From the NCBI RefSeq assembly GCF_900109035.1, contig NZ_FNYD01000001.1, forward strand, positions 372,001 through 436,000: a stretch of DNA of 64,000 nt, written 5' to 3'. This DNA is from Cribrihabitans marinus. GTDB taxonomy: Bacteria; Pseudomonadota; Alphaproteobacteria; Rhodobacterales; Rhodobacteraceae. The stretch's first letter is position 1; every line of letters begins with the position of its first letter. The notes under the pieces were generated by a model, which ran no database searches, was not told where the DNA came from, and saw nothing but the letters and a program-made list of their open reading frames with translations. The position numbers were made by a program, and so were the translations under genes. Positions 35,634 to 44,716 of the stretch are shown piece after piece.

Positions 35634-36290
35634 ATGAGCGAGAACAGGAAGATTGCCCTGGTCACCGGAGCCTCGCGCGGCCTTGGCGCCGCCATCGCCG
35701 AGGCGCTGGCACCCGAACACCACGTCGTCGCCGTGGCGCGCACCACCGGCGCGCTGGAAGAGCTGGACGACCGAATCAAGGCCCGGGGCGGTGCCGCCAC
35801 GCTGGCGCCGATGGACATCACCAAGCCCGAGGCGATGGCCGCGCTCTGCCGCGGCATCCATGACCGCTGGGGGCGCGTCGACCTGTGGGTGCACAGCGCG
35901 ATCCACACTGCCCCGCTCAGCCCGGCGGTCTTTGTCGAGCCAAAGGACTGGGACCGGAGCATCGCCGTCAACGCCACCGCGACCTCGGTGCTGATCCCCT
36001 ATGTCGCGCCGCTGCTGGGCGAGACCGGGCGCGCGGTCTTTTTCGACGACCCGCATGGCGGCGAGAAGTTCTTCGGCGCCTACGGGGCCACCAAGGCCGC
36101 GCAGATGGCGCTGGCGCGCAGCTGGGCCGCCGAGACGGTCAAGACCGGCCCGCGCGTCGAAATCCTCTCTCCGCGTCCGATGGCCACCGCCCTGCGCGCC
36201 CGGTTCTATCCGGGCGAGAACCGCGATGCGCTGGCGCGCCCCTCGGACGAGGCCGCGCGACTGCTGGCCGAGCTTGCCGAACGGGCCTGA
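35634..36290 (+). CDS. SDR-family protein lacking the usual catalytic serine
   Basis: 218 residues with the short-chain dehydrogenase NAD(P)-binding motif TGASRGLG at about residues 11-18 and the YxxxK pair in YGATK. In place of the usual SS or GS before the tyrosine it reads FFDDPHGGEKFFGAY, so the catalytic serine seems absent. The protein is also a little short (classical SDRs are about 250). It may use an altered mechanism or act as a non-catalytic binding protein. It is divergent from bioY and convergent with the DUF815 gene. Confidence 0.82.
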   Translation: MSENRKIALVTGASRGLGAAIAEALAPEHHVVAVARTTGALEELDDRIKARGGAATLAPMDITKPEAMAALCRGIHDRWGRVDLWVHSAIHTAPLSPAVFVEPKDWDRSIAVNATATSVLIPYVAPLLGETGRAVFFDDPHGGEKFFGAYGATKAAQMALARSWAAETVKTGPRVEILSPRPMATALRARFYPGENRDALARPSDEAARLLAELAERA

Positions 36291-36331
36291 CGGCCCGTGC
36301 CTCCGGCGGGAGTATTTGCAAAAAGATGAAG
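36281..36331. repeat. Intergenic repeat element, copy 4 (SDR-DUF815 gap)
   Basis: A hairpin, ACGGGCC and GGCCCGT around TGAC (36281-36298), overlaps the SDR stop codon. It is followed by GCCTCCGGCGGGAGTATTTG and AAAAAGATGAAG up to 36331, two bases before the DUF815 stop. Convergent genes meet here, so it probably acts as a terminator for one or both. Confidence 0.6.
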
Positions 36332-36332
36332 A

Positions 36333-37178
36333 TCAGGCGTCGAGCCTGACCCCGTGCCGGCCCGCCAGATCCACGAAGAACTGCCACGCGACACGGCCCG
36401 ACCGCGCGCCCCTTGTGGCCTGCCATTCGATCGCCTCGGCGCGCAATGCCTCGGGATCCGGGGCAAGGCCGTGGGCCGCGCAATACCGTTCGATCATCGC
36501 CAGATACTCGTCCTGCCCGCAGGGGTGGAAGCCCAGCCAGAGGCCGAACCGATCGCTGAGCGAGACCTTTTCCTCGACCGCCTCGGAGGGCGAGATGGCG
36601 CTGGAGCGCTCGTTCTCGATCATGTCTCGCGGCATCAGGTGGCGGCGGTTGGACGTGGCGTAGAGCACCACGTTTTCCGGGCGCCCCTCGATGCCGCCGT
36701 CCAGCACCGCCTTGAGCGACTTGTAGTGCTGGTCGTCATGGCTGAACGACAGGTCGTCGCAGAACAGGATGAAGCGGTGCCGCGCCCCGCGCAGATGCGC
36801 CAGCAGGCGCCCGACGCTGGGCAGATCCTCGCGCTGCAGCTCGACCAGCTTCAGCTCGGGGAATTCGGCGAGAAGCGCGCCATGCGCGGATTTGACCAGG
36901 CTCGACTTGCCCATGCCCCGCGCGCCCCAGAGCAGCGCGTTGTTGGCCTTGAACCCGTCGGCGAAACGGCGGGTGTTCTCGAGCAGCGTATCCCGCGCCC
37001 GGTTGATGCCCACCAGCAGGTCCAGATCGACCCGGTTGACCTGCACCACCGGTTCCAGCCGATCCGGCGCGACATGCCAGACAAAGGCGGTTGCCGCGTC
37101 GAAATCCGGTGTGGCCATCGGCGCCGGGGCGATCCGTTCCAGCGCCTCGGCAATGCGGGTCATCGCGTCGCTGTCCAT
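36333..37178 (-). CDS. DUF815-family AAA ATPase
   Basis: 281 residues from the ATG at 37178, which has GGAGAGGGGAA upstream. Walker A is GARGMGKSS (about residue 88) and the Walker B-like strand is FILFCDDLSF; the later ATSNRRHLMP resembles a sensor region. Members of this family are conserved in proteobacteria but have no assigned role. It lies directly downstream of tatC on the same strand, separated by a hairpin, so linkage to Tat export is possible but unproven. Confidence 0.85.
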   Translation of the reverse strand: MDSDAMTRIAEALERIAPAPMATPDFDAATAFVWHVAPDRLEPVVQVNRVDLDLLVGINRARDTLLENTRRFADGFKANNALLWGARGMGKSSLVKSAHGALLAEFPELKLVELQREDLPSVGRLLAHLRGARHRFILFCDDLSFSHDDQHYKSLKAVLDGGIEGRPENVVLYATSNRRHLMPRDMIENERSSAISPSEAVEEKVSLSDRFGLWLGFHPCGQDEYLAMIERYCAAHGLAPDPEALRAEAIEWQATRGARSGRVAWQFFVDLAGRHGVRLDA

Positions 37179-37212
37179 GTTCCCCTCTCCTTGGCCCGGC
37201 AGCGGTGGTGGC

Positions 37213-37230
37213 GGGGCCGCGTACGGCCCC
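37213..37230. terminator. Hairpin between tatC and the DUF815 gene
   Basis: GGGGCCG (37213-37219) and CGGCCCC (37224-37230) pair around CGTA in the 61-base gap after tatC. No T-run follows on either strand, so attenuation or mRNA-end protection is as likely as full termination. Confidence 0.4.
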
Positions 37231-37239
37231 TGCCCCGGA

Positions 37240-38115
37240 TCACCGGTCCTCACCCGGATCCTCGACATCCGCCAGGTCATGGTCCTCCTCGTCGTCGTAA
37301 TAGCCCTGGGCGCGCAACTCCGCCTCGCGCTTGCGCTCCACGCGGGCCACCAGCCGGATCGACACCTCGTAGAGGCCATAGACCACCACGAACAGGATGA
37401 CCTGGGTGATCACGTCCGGCGGCGTCACCAGAGCGGCCAGGATCAGGATCGCGACAACGGCGTATTTGCGCACCGATCCCAGCCCTTCGGCGCTGACCAG
37501 GCCCGCCTTGCCCATCAGCGTCAGCAGGACCGGCAGCTGAAAGCACAGGCCGAAGGCCACGATAAACTTGATCGTGAGGTTGAGATATTCCTGCGCCGAA
37601 CCCTGGAACACCACGCTGAGCGGCGCGCCGGTCTCGGTCGAGACCGCCTCGCCCTCGGCGCCGAATTGCTGGAAGCCGAGGAAGAAGTCATAGGCCAGCG
37701 GCGTGACCACGTAGAAGGCAAAGGCCGCGCCCAGCAGGAACATGAAGGGCGAGGCCAGCATGAACGGCAGGAACGCGTTCTTCTCGCTGCGGTAGAGGCC
37801 AGGCGCCACGAAGCGCCACATCTGCATGCCGATATAGGGAAAGGCCAGCATGAACCCGCCCAGGAGCGAGACCTTGATGGCCACGAAGAAGCCCTCCTGC
37901 GGCGAGATGAAGATCAGGTCGCAATCCTGCCCGCGCTCGGCCAGAACCTCGCAGAGCGGGTTGGTGAGGAAGTTGAACACCGGGGTCGCCACGGTGAAAC
38001 AGATCACCATGCCGATGATGAAAGCCACCACCGAGTGAATGAGCCGCGTGCGCAGCTCGGTCAGATGCTCGATCAGCGGGGCCGTCGAATCCTCGATCTC
38101 GTCGGTCTTGGTCAT
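37240..38115 (-). CDS. tatC: Sec-independent translocase subunit TatC
   Basis: Inner-membrane core of the twin-arginine export system; recognises the RR signal. 291 residues with six hydrophobic segments. The N-terminal [14 protein letters not shown] and FISPQEGFF are diagnostic. A charged C-terminal tail (about residues 255-291, rich in Glu and Asp) extends beyond the E. coli length. The start overlaps the tatB stop (ATGA). The CoxSLM enzyme here has no Tat signal, so the system serves other cofactor proteins. Confidence 0.97.
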   Translation of the reverse strand: MTKTDEIEDSTAPLIEHLTELRTRLIHSVVAFIIGMVICFTVATPVFNFLTNPLCEVLAERGQDCDLIFISPQEGFFVAIKVSLLGGFMLAFPYIGMQMWRFVAPGLYRSEKNAFLPFMLASPFMFLLGAAFAFYVVTPLAYDFFLGFQQFGAEGEAVSTETGAPLSVVFQGSAQEYLNLTIKFIVAFGLCFQLPVLLTLMGKAGLVSAEGLGSVRKYAVVAILILAALVTPPDVITQVILFVVVYGLYEVSIRLVARVERKREAELRAQGYYDDEEDHDLADVEDPGEDR

Positions 38116-38597
38116 GACTTGGCCTCGGGCTCGGCGGCCGTGTCCGGCGCGGCGGATTTAAGCGCCGCTTCGGCCTCGTCCGCCTTGGCCGACGCTTCGG
38201 CCGCCTCGCGCGCCTTGCGGTCGGCGGCGGCGCGGGCGCTTGCCGCCTGGATCTTCTTGGCCTGTTCCGCGCGTTCGGCGGAGAGCTTGCCGGTCGCGCT
38301 GTCCGGGTCGTAGCGGGTCGGATCGAACTCGGACTTGAACTCACCCGCCGCCTTCTTGACGCCGTCCATCGCCGAGCCGACCGGGTTGGTCGCCGCCTTG
38401 ATGCTTTTCTGGATGTCGCTCACGCCGGCCTCGTCGGCGGCCTCGTTCATCGCCCGGCTGAACTCGCGCGCCATGCCACGCATCTTGCCGACCCAGCGCC
38501 CGGCATTGCGGAACAGCACCGGCAGATCCTTCGGCCCCACGACGATCAGCGCCACGATGCCGATCACCAGCAGCTCGGTCCAGCCCAGATCGAACAT
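38112..38597 (-). CDS. tatB: Sec-independent translocase subunit TatB
   Basis: 161 residues: one N-terminal membrane helix ([20 protein letters not shown]), then [10 protein letters not shown] and an amphipathic helix, and a long Ala/Glu/Lys-rich tail. The Glu in the helix start (WTELL) is the one conserved in TatB. Lies between tatA (6-base gap) and tatC (4-base overlap) in the order tatA-tatB-tatC. Confidence 0.95.
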   Translation of the reverse strand: MFDLGWTELLVIGIVALIVVGPKDLPVLFRNAGRWVGKMRGMAREFSRAMNEAADEAGVSDIQKSIKAATNPVGSAMDGVKKAAGEFKSEFDPTRYDPDSATGKLSAERAEQAKKIQAASARAAADRKAREAAEASAKADEAEAALKSAAPDTAAEPEAKS

Positions 38598-38603
38598 GGC
38601 CGC

Positions 38604-38819
38604 TTACGCCTTGTCCTTGTCGGTTTCGGGCGTCACGTCCTTGGCCGTCTCCGAGGCATCCTGTTCCAACTCCTCCGAGCCGTCCTTGACACCACGCTTG
38701 AAGGCGGTGATGCCCTTGCCCACTTCACCCATCAACGAGCTGATCTTGCCGCGCCCGAACAGGACGAGCACCACAACGGCGATCAGCAGAAGGCCGGGAA
38801 GGCCGATATTGTTCAACAT
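38604..38819 (-). CDS. tatA: Sec-independent translocase subunit TatA
   Basis: Forms the transport pore with TatBC. 71 residues from the ATG at 38819 ([15 protein letters not shown]), which has GGGAG 9 bases upstream; the ATG at 38828 sits directly against that site and is less likely. One membrane helix, the hinge [16 protein letters not shown], an amphipathic helix, and an acidic tail. First gene of tatABC, with a 208-base gap before the divergent WYL regulator. Confidence 0.95.
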   Translation of the reverse strand: MLNNIGLPGLLLIAVVVLVLFGRGKISSLMGEVGKGITAFKRGVKDGSEELEQDASETAKDVTPETDKDKA

Positions 38820-38976
38820 GTCTGTCATCTCCCATCACTTGCCCCGCGCCTGGGGCCGGGGCGGAAATTCCGTCCCCCGTTTACGCATCACGGCGCGCCA
38901 AGGCAAAGCGGCAATGCCGGCGGTGGCGCCCGTCCGCGGCGATTTTTTTCCGGCGCGTGAACTGGCCTATCCACTC

Positions 38977-38994
38977 CTGACAGGTTAATGTCAG
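38977..38994. promoter_or_regulatory. Inverted repeat upstream of the WYL regulator
   Basis: CTGACA-N6-TGTCAG is a perfect 6-bp inverted repeat, 33 bases before the regulator's start codon in the divergent gap with tatA. Its position fits an autoregulatory operator. Confidence 0.4.
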
Positions 38995-39027
38995 TTGCGA
39001 CGCAGAAACCGCCAAGGACACCGTACC

Positions 39028-39693
39028 ATGCGCCGCACCGACCGGCTTGTCGACATCCTCAGGATTCTGCGCGACGGACAGACCTGCCGCGCGGACGAGA
39101 TCGCCGAGCGTCTGGGGGTGTCGGTCCGCACCATCTACCGCGACATGGACACGCTGGCCGCCTCGGGCCTGCCGGTGCGCGGCACAAGGGGGGCGGGCTA
39201 TGTCCTGATCGAAGCCACCACCCTGCCGCCGCTCACGCTGACGGGCCCCGAGCTCGACGCGCTCAACCTCGCGCTGGCCATCGTAGGCGAGGCCGCGGAT
39301 CCCGACCTGAAGGCCGCCGCACAGTCGCTTGCCGACAAGATCGACGCCGGGCTTCCGGCAGAAACCGTGGCGCCGGCGGAGGCCTGGAAATTCGCGGTCC
39401 ACCCTTTCGCCGACGCCGCGCGCGGGTTTGCGCACCTGGCCCCCCTGCGCGCCGCAATCAAATCGCGGCAGAAGCTGCGGCTCGAATACCGCAGCCCCGA
39501 CGGCATCGGGACGCGACGAGTCGTCCGCCCCCTGCGCGTGGCCAGCCTGGGTCGCGTCTGGACGCTCACCGCCTGGTGCGAATTGCGAAACGATTTCCGA
39601 GAGTTCCGCGTCGATCTTGTCGAAAGCGTGACGCCCCTGCCCGAGCTCTTCACCGACGAGCCAGGCAAAACGCTGGCGGAATACACCCCCTGA
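39028..39693 (+). CDS. HTH-WYL transcriptional regulator (YafY-like)
   Basis: 221 residues from the ATG at 39028 (AAGGA 10 bases upstream). The N-terminal HTH_11 domain runs over about residues 3-60 (RADEIAERLGVSVRTIYRDM); a WYL domain follows from about residue 140, with RLEYRSPDG, RPLRVASLG and FREFRVDLV. WYL domains bind small ligands or nucleic acid and switch DNA binding. It is convergent with nlpD and divergent from tatA. A nearby inverted repeat suggests self-control; its other targets are not visible here. Confidence 0.88.
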   Translation: MRRTDRLVDILRILRDGQTCRADEIAERLGVSVRTIYRDMDTLAASGLPVRGTRGAGYVLIEATTLPPLTLTGPELDALNLALAIVGEAADPDLKAAAQSLADKIDAGLPAETVAPAEAWKFAVHPFADAARGFAHLAPLRAAIKSRQKLRLEYRSPDGIGTRRVVRPLRVASLGRVWTLTAWCELRNDFREFRVDLVESVTPLPELFTDEPGKTLAEYTP

Positions 39694-39694
39694 C

Positions 39695-39740
39695 CCTTCC
39701 TCTCGCCGCAAATACCTCGGAGCGCGAGGCGGAGCCTCGC
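39695..39740. repeat. Intergenic repeat element, copy 5, acting as a convergent terminator
   Basis: CTTCCTCTCGCCGCAAATAC (39696-39715) and CTCGGAGC lead into a perfect hairpin GCGAGGC-GGA-GCCTCGC (39724-39740). A second hairpin, GAGCGC/GCGCTC, follows at 39751-39769. Both lie between the convergent WYL regulator and nlpD genes. Confidence 0.55.
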
Positions 39741-39787
39741 ACAAGGGATCGAGCGCGCCGAAGGCGCTCAATCCGGTAACGGCCGGC

Positions 39788-40963
39788 TCACTTCAGGTAG
39801 GGCTCGGGATCCACGCTGTCGAAGCCCTTGCGCACCTCGAAATGTACATAAGCGTCGTCGCCGCTGCGCAGCTTGGCCAGCTTCTGACCGCGCTTGACCC
39901 GGTCGCCCTTGTTCACTTCGATGGCATCGACATTGGCATAGACCGTCAGCAGGTTGTCCTTGTGGCGCAGCACGATGATCGGCACCTCGTCGGCATCGGC
40001 GGTGATCGCCGCCACGGTTCCGTCCTCCGCCGCGGTGACCGGCGCGCCGGGCGAGGCGGCGATGTCGATGCCCTCGCTCTTGCCCTTCTCGTAGGTGCGG
40101 ATGATCTTGCCCGAGACCGGAAAGGCCAGCGCGGCGTTGCTGGTGGCGGTCGGCGCGGCCACGGGGATCTCGGGCGGCTCGGGCGCCTCGACGGCGACCT
40201 TCTCTTCCGGCAGGGGCTGGGTCGCGCTCGGCGGCGTCGGCGTCGGAGAGCCCGCGCCGGGTTGTGTCACCGCGGTGCCGCCCGCGACCGGAACCGCCCG
40301 GTTGGGGGCGGGCTGGTTGTTCACCGGGATGATCAGGTACTGGCCCTCGCGCACCGCCAGGTCCGGCCCCAGGCCGTTCCACTCGCCCAGCGACTTCACC
40401 GGCACCTGGTAGAGCCGCGAGATGGTATAGGCGGTCTCGCCGCGCGCCACCTTGTGGCGCACCGGCTCGGGCCCCGAGGGCGTCGCGGCGGCCGGCTGTG
40501 CGGGCTCCAATGTCGAGGTCTGCACAGATGGCGTGTCGGGAGAGCGGTCGATGGCATCGCCGGCCAGGGTCGCGATGTCGACATTGCCCGGCGCGCCGGC
40601 AGGTTCGCTGACCCGGCGCGGCAGGGCCAGCACCTCGCCATCGCGCAGCCGGTCGTCGGGGTTCAGCCCGTTGAACCGCGCCACCTCGCCCGCCGGCAGG
40701 CCGACGCGGGTGGCCAGCTCGGTCACCGAGTCACCGCGCCGCGCCACCGCCACCTGGTAGTTCGGGTAGGAGATCACCCCGCGCTCATCCGGCGCCGGCC
40801 GGGGCGCGGTGGCCGCGCCCTGGGCCGCGGGCGCGGTGCTGAACGCACCCAGCTGCCCGCGCAGGTCATAGTCCAGCGGCTCCTCGCAGCCGGCCAGCAG
40901 GGCAACAGCCGACAGCACCGCCGCGCGGCGCAACATTCTGGGAGTCCCGAAAAACTCGTTCAT
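39788..40963 (-). CDS. nlpD: NlpD-type lipoprotein (LysM + degenerate M23 domain)
   Basis: 391-residue outer-membrane lipoprotein. The lipobox LLAGC lies near residue 26. Two LysM repeats bind peptidoglycan (YQVAVARRGDSVTELA and HKVARGETAYTISRLY). The C-terminal LytM/M23 domain has lost metal ligands: GIDIAASPG is preceded by SE rather than H, and the terminal site reads YVHFEVR rather than HLHFE. It is thus likely non-catalytic, activating cell-division amidases like E. coli NlpD. The linker is Pro-rich. It forms surE-pcm-nlpD, as in E. coli, but no rpoS follows. Confidence 0.93.
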   Translation of the reverse strand: MNEFFGTPRMLRRAAVLSAVALLAGCEEPLDYDLRGQLGAFSTAPAAQGAATAPRPAPDERGVISYPNYQVAVARRGDSVTELATRVGLPAGEVARFNGLNPDDRLRDGEVLALPRRVSEPAGAPGNVDIATLAGDAIDRSPDTPSVQTSTLEPAQPAAATPSGPEPVRHKVARGETAYTISRLYQVPVKSLGEWNGLGPDLAVREGQYLIIPVNNQPAPNRAVPVAGGTAVTQPGAGSPTPTPPSATQPLPEEKVAVEAPEPPEIPVAAPTATSNAALAFPVSGKIIRTYEKGKSEGIDIAASPGAPVTAAEDGTVAAITADADEVPIIVLRHKDNLLTVYANVDAIEVNKGDRVKRGQKLAKLRSGDDAYVHFEVRKGFDSVDPEPYLK

Positions 40964-41032
40964 CTCGCCATCCTCAATATCCGCCCCCTGTTGGCCGGAG
41001 GCTTGACCGCAACCGCGGTGTCATTGTCTTGT

Positions 41033-41680
41033 TCACCCGTCCCGGCCCAGCCCCTCCAGCAGGGGAACGAAGCGCACGGGCCGGATCTCGTCATACTCAT
41101 AGCCGGTCTCGGACCGGCGCACGCGGATCAGCGTCTGCACCGTGTCGGACTGGCCGACCGGCACAACCATGATACCCCCGATCTTGAGCTGCGCCAATAG
41201 GGGGCCGGGCGGATCCTCGGCCGCCGCGGTCACGATGATGCGGTCAAAGGGCGCCTGCTCTTCCAGGCCGCGCGATCCGTCGGCGGTCATCGCGGTGATA
41301 TTGACCAGGTTCAGCCCGTCGAACACCGCCTGCGCCTCGCGCACCAGCCGGGCGTGACGGTCCAGCGTGTAGACCCGCCGCGCCAGCTTGCTCAGCACCG
41401 CCGCCTGATAGCCAGAGCCGGTGCCGATCTCCAGCACCTTGTCGCGCCCGGTCAGTTTCAGCGCCTGGGTCATCAGCCCCACCACCGAGGGCTGGCTGAT
41501 CGTCTGACCGCAGGCGATGGGCAGCGGCATGTCCTCATAGGCACGGCCGGCGAAGATGCCGCGCACGAACTGTCCTCGGTCAATTTCCTCCATTGCCGCA
41601 AGCACCCGCGTGTCCGTCACCCCGCGCGCGCGCAGGTGATAGACAAACTGCATCTTGGTCTCGGCGTCGGGTCCGCTCAT
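41033..41680 (-). CDS. pcm: Protein-L-isoaspartate O-methyltransferase
   Basis: Methylates isoaspartyl residues so damaged proteins can be repaired. 215 residues. The SAM-binding motif [15 protein letters not shown] is at about residues 82-96; the family-specific [13 protein letters not shown] lies before it and [11 protein letters not shown] after it. The start overlaps the surE stop (ATGA). Middle gene of surE-pcm-nlpD. Confidence 0.96.
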   Translation of the reverse strand: MSGPDAETKMQFVYHLRARGVTDTRVLAAMEEIDRGQFVRGIFAGRAYEDMPLPIACGQTISQPSVVGLMTQALKLTGRDKVLEIGTGSGYQAAVLSKLARRVYTLDRHARLVREAQAVFDGLNLVNITAMTADGSRGLEEQAPFDRIIVTAAAEDPPGPLLAQLKIGGIMVVPVGQSDTVQTLIRVRRSETGYEYDEIRPVRFVPLLEGLGRDG

Positions 41681-42459
41681 TCGATCGCCCTGAACCGCTC
41701 CAGCGCGTCATGCGCGGTCAGATCGGCGCGCATGGGCGTGACCGAGACATAGCCGTCCAGGTTGACCGCGGCATCGGTGCCCGCTTCCGTCGCGATCTGC
41801 TGGTCGCCGCCGCGCACCCACAGGAACCGCCGCCCCGAGGGCGAGACATGCGGCTCGACGCTGAAGGACGTGCCCTGGCGCAGCCCTTGCGGCACGGCGC
41901 GGATACCGCGCACCTGCTGCGCCGGCACGGGGGGAAAGTTGACGTTGTAGAACAGCCGATACCCCGGCCCACCCTCCGCGTCATGCGCGAGAATCCGCCG
42001 GACCACCTCGGCCCCGTGGCCCGCGGCGGCGTCGAAGCTGTTGTCCAGGTCCCGGTTCGCCGGGCCGAAATACTGCGACAGGGCCACCGCCGGGATCCCC
42101 TGCAGCGCCGCCTCGAGCGCCCCGCCCAGGGTGCCGGAATAGAGCGCGTTCTCGGCCGAGTTGTTGCCCCGGTTGACCCCCGACAGGACCAGATCGGGCC
42201 GGGCCTCCGCCATCACGTCGTAAAGCCCGGCCAGAACGCAATCGGCCGGGCTGCCCTCGGCCGCGTAGCGGCGGTCGCCCATCCGGGCGATCATCGTGGG
42301 GTGCGTGTAGCTGATGCAATGCGCCACACCCGACTGCTCGAAGGCCGGCGCCACCACCCAGACCTCGCCCTCGGGTCCGGCCAGCTCGGCGGCGATCGCC
42401 TCGGCCACGGCCAGGCCCGGCGCGTTGATGCCGTCGTCATTTGTCAGAAGAATGCGCAT
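41677..42459 (-). CDS. surE: 5'-nucleotidase SurE
   Basis: Metal-dependent 5'/3'-nucleotidase and polyphosphatase used in stationary-phase survival. 260 residues from the ATG at 42459 ([10 protein letters not shown]), chosen because the metal-binding NDDG always sits at the N-terminus. Further signatures are APAFEQSGV, the SGVNRGNN loop and [11 protein letters not shown]. It overlaps pcm downstream and lies 108 bases from ribE. Confidence 0.96.
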   Translation of the reverse strand: MRILLTNDDGINAPGLAVAEAIAAELAGPEGEVWVVAPAFEQSGVAHCISYTHPTMIARMGDRRYAAEGSPADCVLAGLYDVMAEARPDLVLSGVNRGNNSAENALYSGTLGGALEAALQGIPAVALSQYFGPANRDLDNSFDAAAGHGAEVVRRILAHDAEGGPGYRLFYNVNFPPVPAQQVRGIRAVPQGLRQGTSFSVEPHVSPSGRRFLWVRGGDQQIATEAGTDAAVNLDGYVSVTPMRADLTAHDALERFRAIE

Positions 42460-42567
42460 GTCACCTGCCCAGTTTGGCCCTTGATAGTCGCGCCACGTCG
42501 ATACGGCAAGCCGCAGCGGGCGCATGATACCGGGCGGAAAGGCCCGCCGGACAGTCCCCGAAGCGGC

Positions 42568-43155
42568 CTATCCGACCTCGTTCAGACGCGCCACGTAGCG
42601 GGCCAGGGTATCGACCTCCAGGTTCACCCGGTCCCCGACCGAAACGTCGCCCCAGGTCGTCACCTCCTTGGTGTGCGGGATGAAGTTGATGCCGAACTCC
42701 GCCCCGTCGACCTCGTTCACGGTAAGCGACGTGCCGTTGAGCGCGACCGACCCCTTTGGCGCGATGAACCGGGCCAGGTCGTCGGGCGCGCGCAGCGTCA
42801 CCCGCGTGCTGTCGCCCTCGTCGCGCAGGGCCACGACCTCGGCCACGCCGTCCACATGGCCCGACACGATATGCCCGCCCAGCTCATCGCCGACCTTGAG
42901 CGCGCGTTCCAGGTTGACCCGCCGGCCCGGCGTCCAGTCGCCGAGATTGGTCTTGGAGACGGTTTCCGCGCTGACCTGCACGTCATACCAGTCGTCGCCC
43001 AGGGCAATGACCGTCAGGCAGACCCCGTCGCAGGCGATCGAGGCGCCGATGTCGATGCGCGACGTGTCATAGGCGGTGCGGATCCGCGCCCGCAGGTCGC
43101 CCGCCTGCTCCAGCTCGATTATCGTGCCCATATCGGTGACGATCCCGGTAAACAT
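42568..43155 (-). CDS. ribE: Riboflavin synthase, alpha subunit
   Basis: Dismutates two lumazine molecules to riboflavin. 195 residues in two homologous halves: MFTGIVTDMG with DGVCLTV in the first, GHIVSGHVDG and LNGTSLTVNEV in the second. The start at MFTGI is universal for the family. In many alphaproteobacteria it follows ribD; here three capsule genes on the other strand separate it from ribD. No FMN riboswitch fold was recognised upstream. Confidence 0.96.
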   Translation of the reverse strand: MFTGIVTDMGTIIELEQAGDLRARIRTAYDTSRIDIGASIACDGVCLTVIALGDDWYDVQVSAETVSKTNLGDWTPGRRVNLERALKVGDELGGHIVSGHVDGVAEVVALRDEGDSTRVTLRAPDDLARFIAPKGSVALNGTSLTVNEVDGAEFGINFIPHTKEVTTWGDVSVGDRVNLEVDTLARYVARLNEVG

Positions 43156-43283
43156 GCCCCTGCTCCTTGCGCTGGTCCCTTGCCGATCAGGTAACCGGCG
43201 GGCGCGGCGGCGGCAAGTGCAAGCTTGCCCTGTTCCGGCGCAGCGCCCATAGTTGACCGCAGGCAGGCAGACAGACTTGGACG

Positions 43284-44618
43284 ATGCAGACAGACAGCCC
43301 CTCCGCGGACCGGCCGGCGCCGGGTGACGATGGCCACGGCCCGTCGCGGACGCGCGTGTTCCTGTTCCTGCAGGGGCCGCACGGCCCCTTCTTCGCCGGG
43401 CTGGGCCGGATGCTGCGGCAGGCGGGTTGCGGCGTGCTGCGGGTCGGTTTCAATGCCGGCGACAGCGCGTTCTGGCCCGATCGCGCCAGCTATGTGCCCT
43501 ATCGCGGCCCGGTCGCGGATTGGCCCGAGGCGCTGGAGGCACTGGTCGCCGCACATGGCGTCACCGACATCGTGCTTTACGGCGACACGCGGCCAGTCCA
43601 TGCCGCGGCGGTCCGGCTGGGCAAGGCGCAGGGGCTGACGGTGCATGTGTTCGAGGAAGGCTATCTGCGCCCCTACTGGGTCACCTACGAGCGCGGCGGA
43701 TCGAACGGCCATTCCAGGCTCATGCAGATGTCCCTGCCCGAGATGGAATGCGCGCTGGCCCGCGCCGAGGCCGAACCGCCGATGCCGCCCGCGCATTGGG
43801 GCGACATGCGCCAGCACATCTTCTACGGCGCGCTCTATCACGGGTTCGTCCTGTTCATGAACCGCGGCTATCCCCAGTTCCGCCCGCATCGCGACGTGCC
43901 GGTGTCACGTGAATTCGCCCACTACACGCGGCAGATGCTGACCTTGCCGCTGACCGCGCTGCGCCGGCGCTATGCCACCCGGGCCATCCACAAGAGCGGC
44001 GTGCCCTATCACCTGGCGCTTCTGCAACTGGACCATGACGCCAGTTTCCTGGCCCATTCTCCGTTTCCCGACACGCTGAGCTTTCTCGGCGAGGTGATCG
44101 CCGGCTTCGCCCGGGGCGCGCCGGGGCATCACCACCTTGTGGTCAAGGCGCATCCGCTGGACAGCGGTCGGGTGCCGCTGCGCCGCGAGATACGGGCGCT
44201 GGCCGACCGGCACGGGCTGGCGGGCCGGGTGCATTTCATCGGCGGCGGCAAGCTGGCGCGGCTGCTCGACCACGCCCGCAGCGCTGTGACGGTCAACTCG
44301 ACCGCGGGGCAGCAGGTGCTGTGGCGCGGCATCCCCCTGCGCGTGTTCGGTCGCGCGGTCTATGCCAAGCCCGAATTCGTCACCCATCAGCCGCTCGAGG
44401 CGTTCTTCGCCGCCCCCGCGCCGCCCGATGCCCGCGCCTATCGCGTGTTCCGGCGCTACCTGCTGCAGACCAGCCAATTGCCCGGCGGGTTCTACTCGCG
44501 CAGCGGGCGCGGACAGCTCCTGCGCCAGGTCGCTGACCGAATGCTGTCACCGGCCGACCCCTACGACTCGGCGCAGCCGGGGAGCGCGGCACAGGGGCAA
44601 CAGTTGCGCGCCGTCTGA
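43284..44618 (+). CDS. kpsS: Capsule polysaccharide protein KpsS (Kdo transferase)
   Basis: 444 residues of the capsule-synthesis family. KpsS adds the first beta-Kdo residue to phosphatidylglycerol as the lipid anchor of group 2-type capsules. Recognisable segments are VFLFLQGPHGPFFAGLG near residue 25, VFEEGYLRPYWVTYE near 122, VVKAHPLDSG near 288 and SAVTVNSTAGQQVLW near 333. Cytoplasmic or membrane-associated. The first 20 or so residues are polar and variable. It is the first of three plus-strand capsule genes inserted between ribE and ribD. Confidence 0.92.
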   Translation: MQTDSPSADRPAPGDDGHGPSRTRVFLFLQGPHGPFFAGLGRMLRQAGCGVLRVGFNAGDSAFWPDRASYVPYRGPVADWPEALEALVAAHGVTDIVLYGDTRPVHAAAVRLGKAQGLTVHVFEEGYLRPYWVTYERGGSNGHSRLMQMSLPEMECALARAEAEPPMPPAHWGDMRQHIFYGALYHGFVLFMNRGYPQFRPHRDVPVSREFAHYTRQMLTLPLTALRRRYATRAIHKSGVPYHLALLQLDHDASFLAHSPFPDTLSFLGEVIAGFARGAPGHHHLVVKAHPLDSGRVPLRREIRALADRHGLAGRVHFIGGGKLARLLDHARSAVTVNSTAGQQVLWRGIPLRVFGRAVYAKPEFVTHQPLEAFFAAPAPPDARAYRVFRRYLLQTSQLPGGFYSRSGRGQLLRQVADRMLSPADPYDSAQPGSAAQGQQLRAV

Positions 44619-44633
44619 ACCGGTCGGCCCGCC

Positions 44634-44653
44634 CGGACACTGGATAATGTCCG
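44634..44653. promoter_or_regulatory. Inverted repeat before the capsule export gene
   Basis: CGGACA-N8-TGTCCG is a perfect 6-bp inverted repeat in the 98-base gap between kpsS and the export lipoprotein gene. It could be an operator or a weak hairpin. Confidence 0.3.
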
Positions 44654-44716
44654 AACCATTCGATAGCGTTGAAAAAAAATCCGAGGCACAAGAATAACAG
44701 GTCAGGAGACCGAGTG

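Noticed and set aside
38820-38828. tatA start at the ATG at 38828
   Set aside because: The GGGAG site directly touches that ATG; the ATG at 38819 has good spacing and gives the usual TatA N-terminus.
43156-43283. Possible FMN riboswitch before ribE
   Set aside because: No RFN-element segments were recognised in either the ribE or ribD upstream region.
44634-44653. CTGGATAATG in the kpsS-export gene gap resembles part of the thiamine riboswitch (THI-box)
   Set aside because: The remaining conserved segments are missing and no thiamine gene follows; it is part of a simple inverted repeat.
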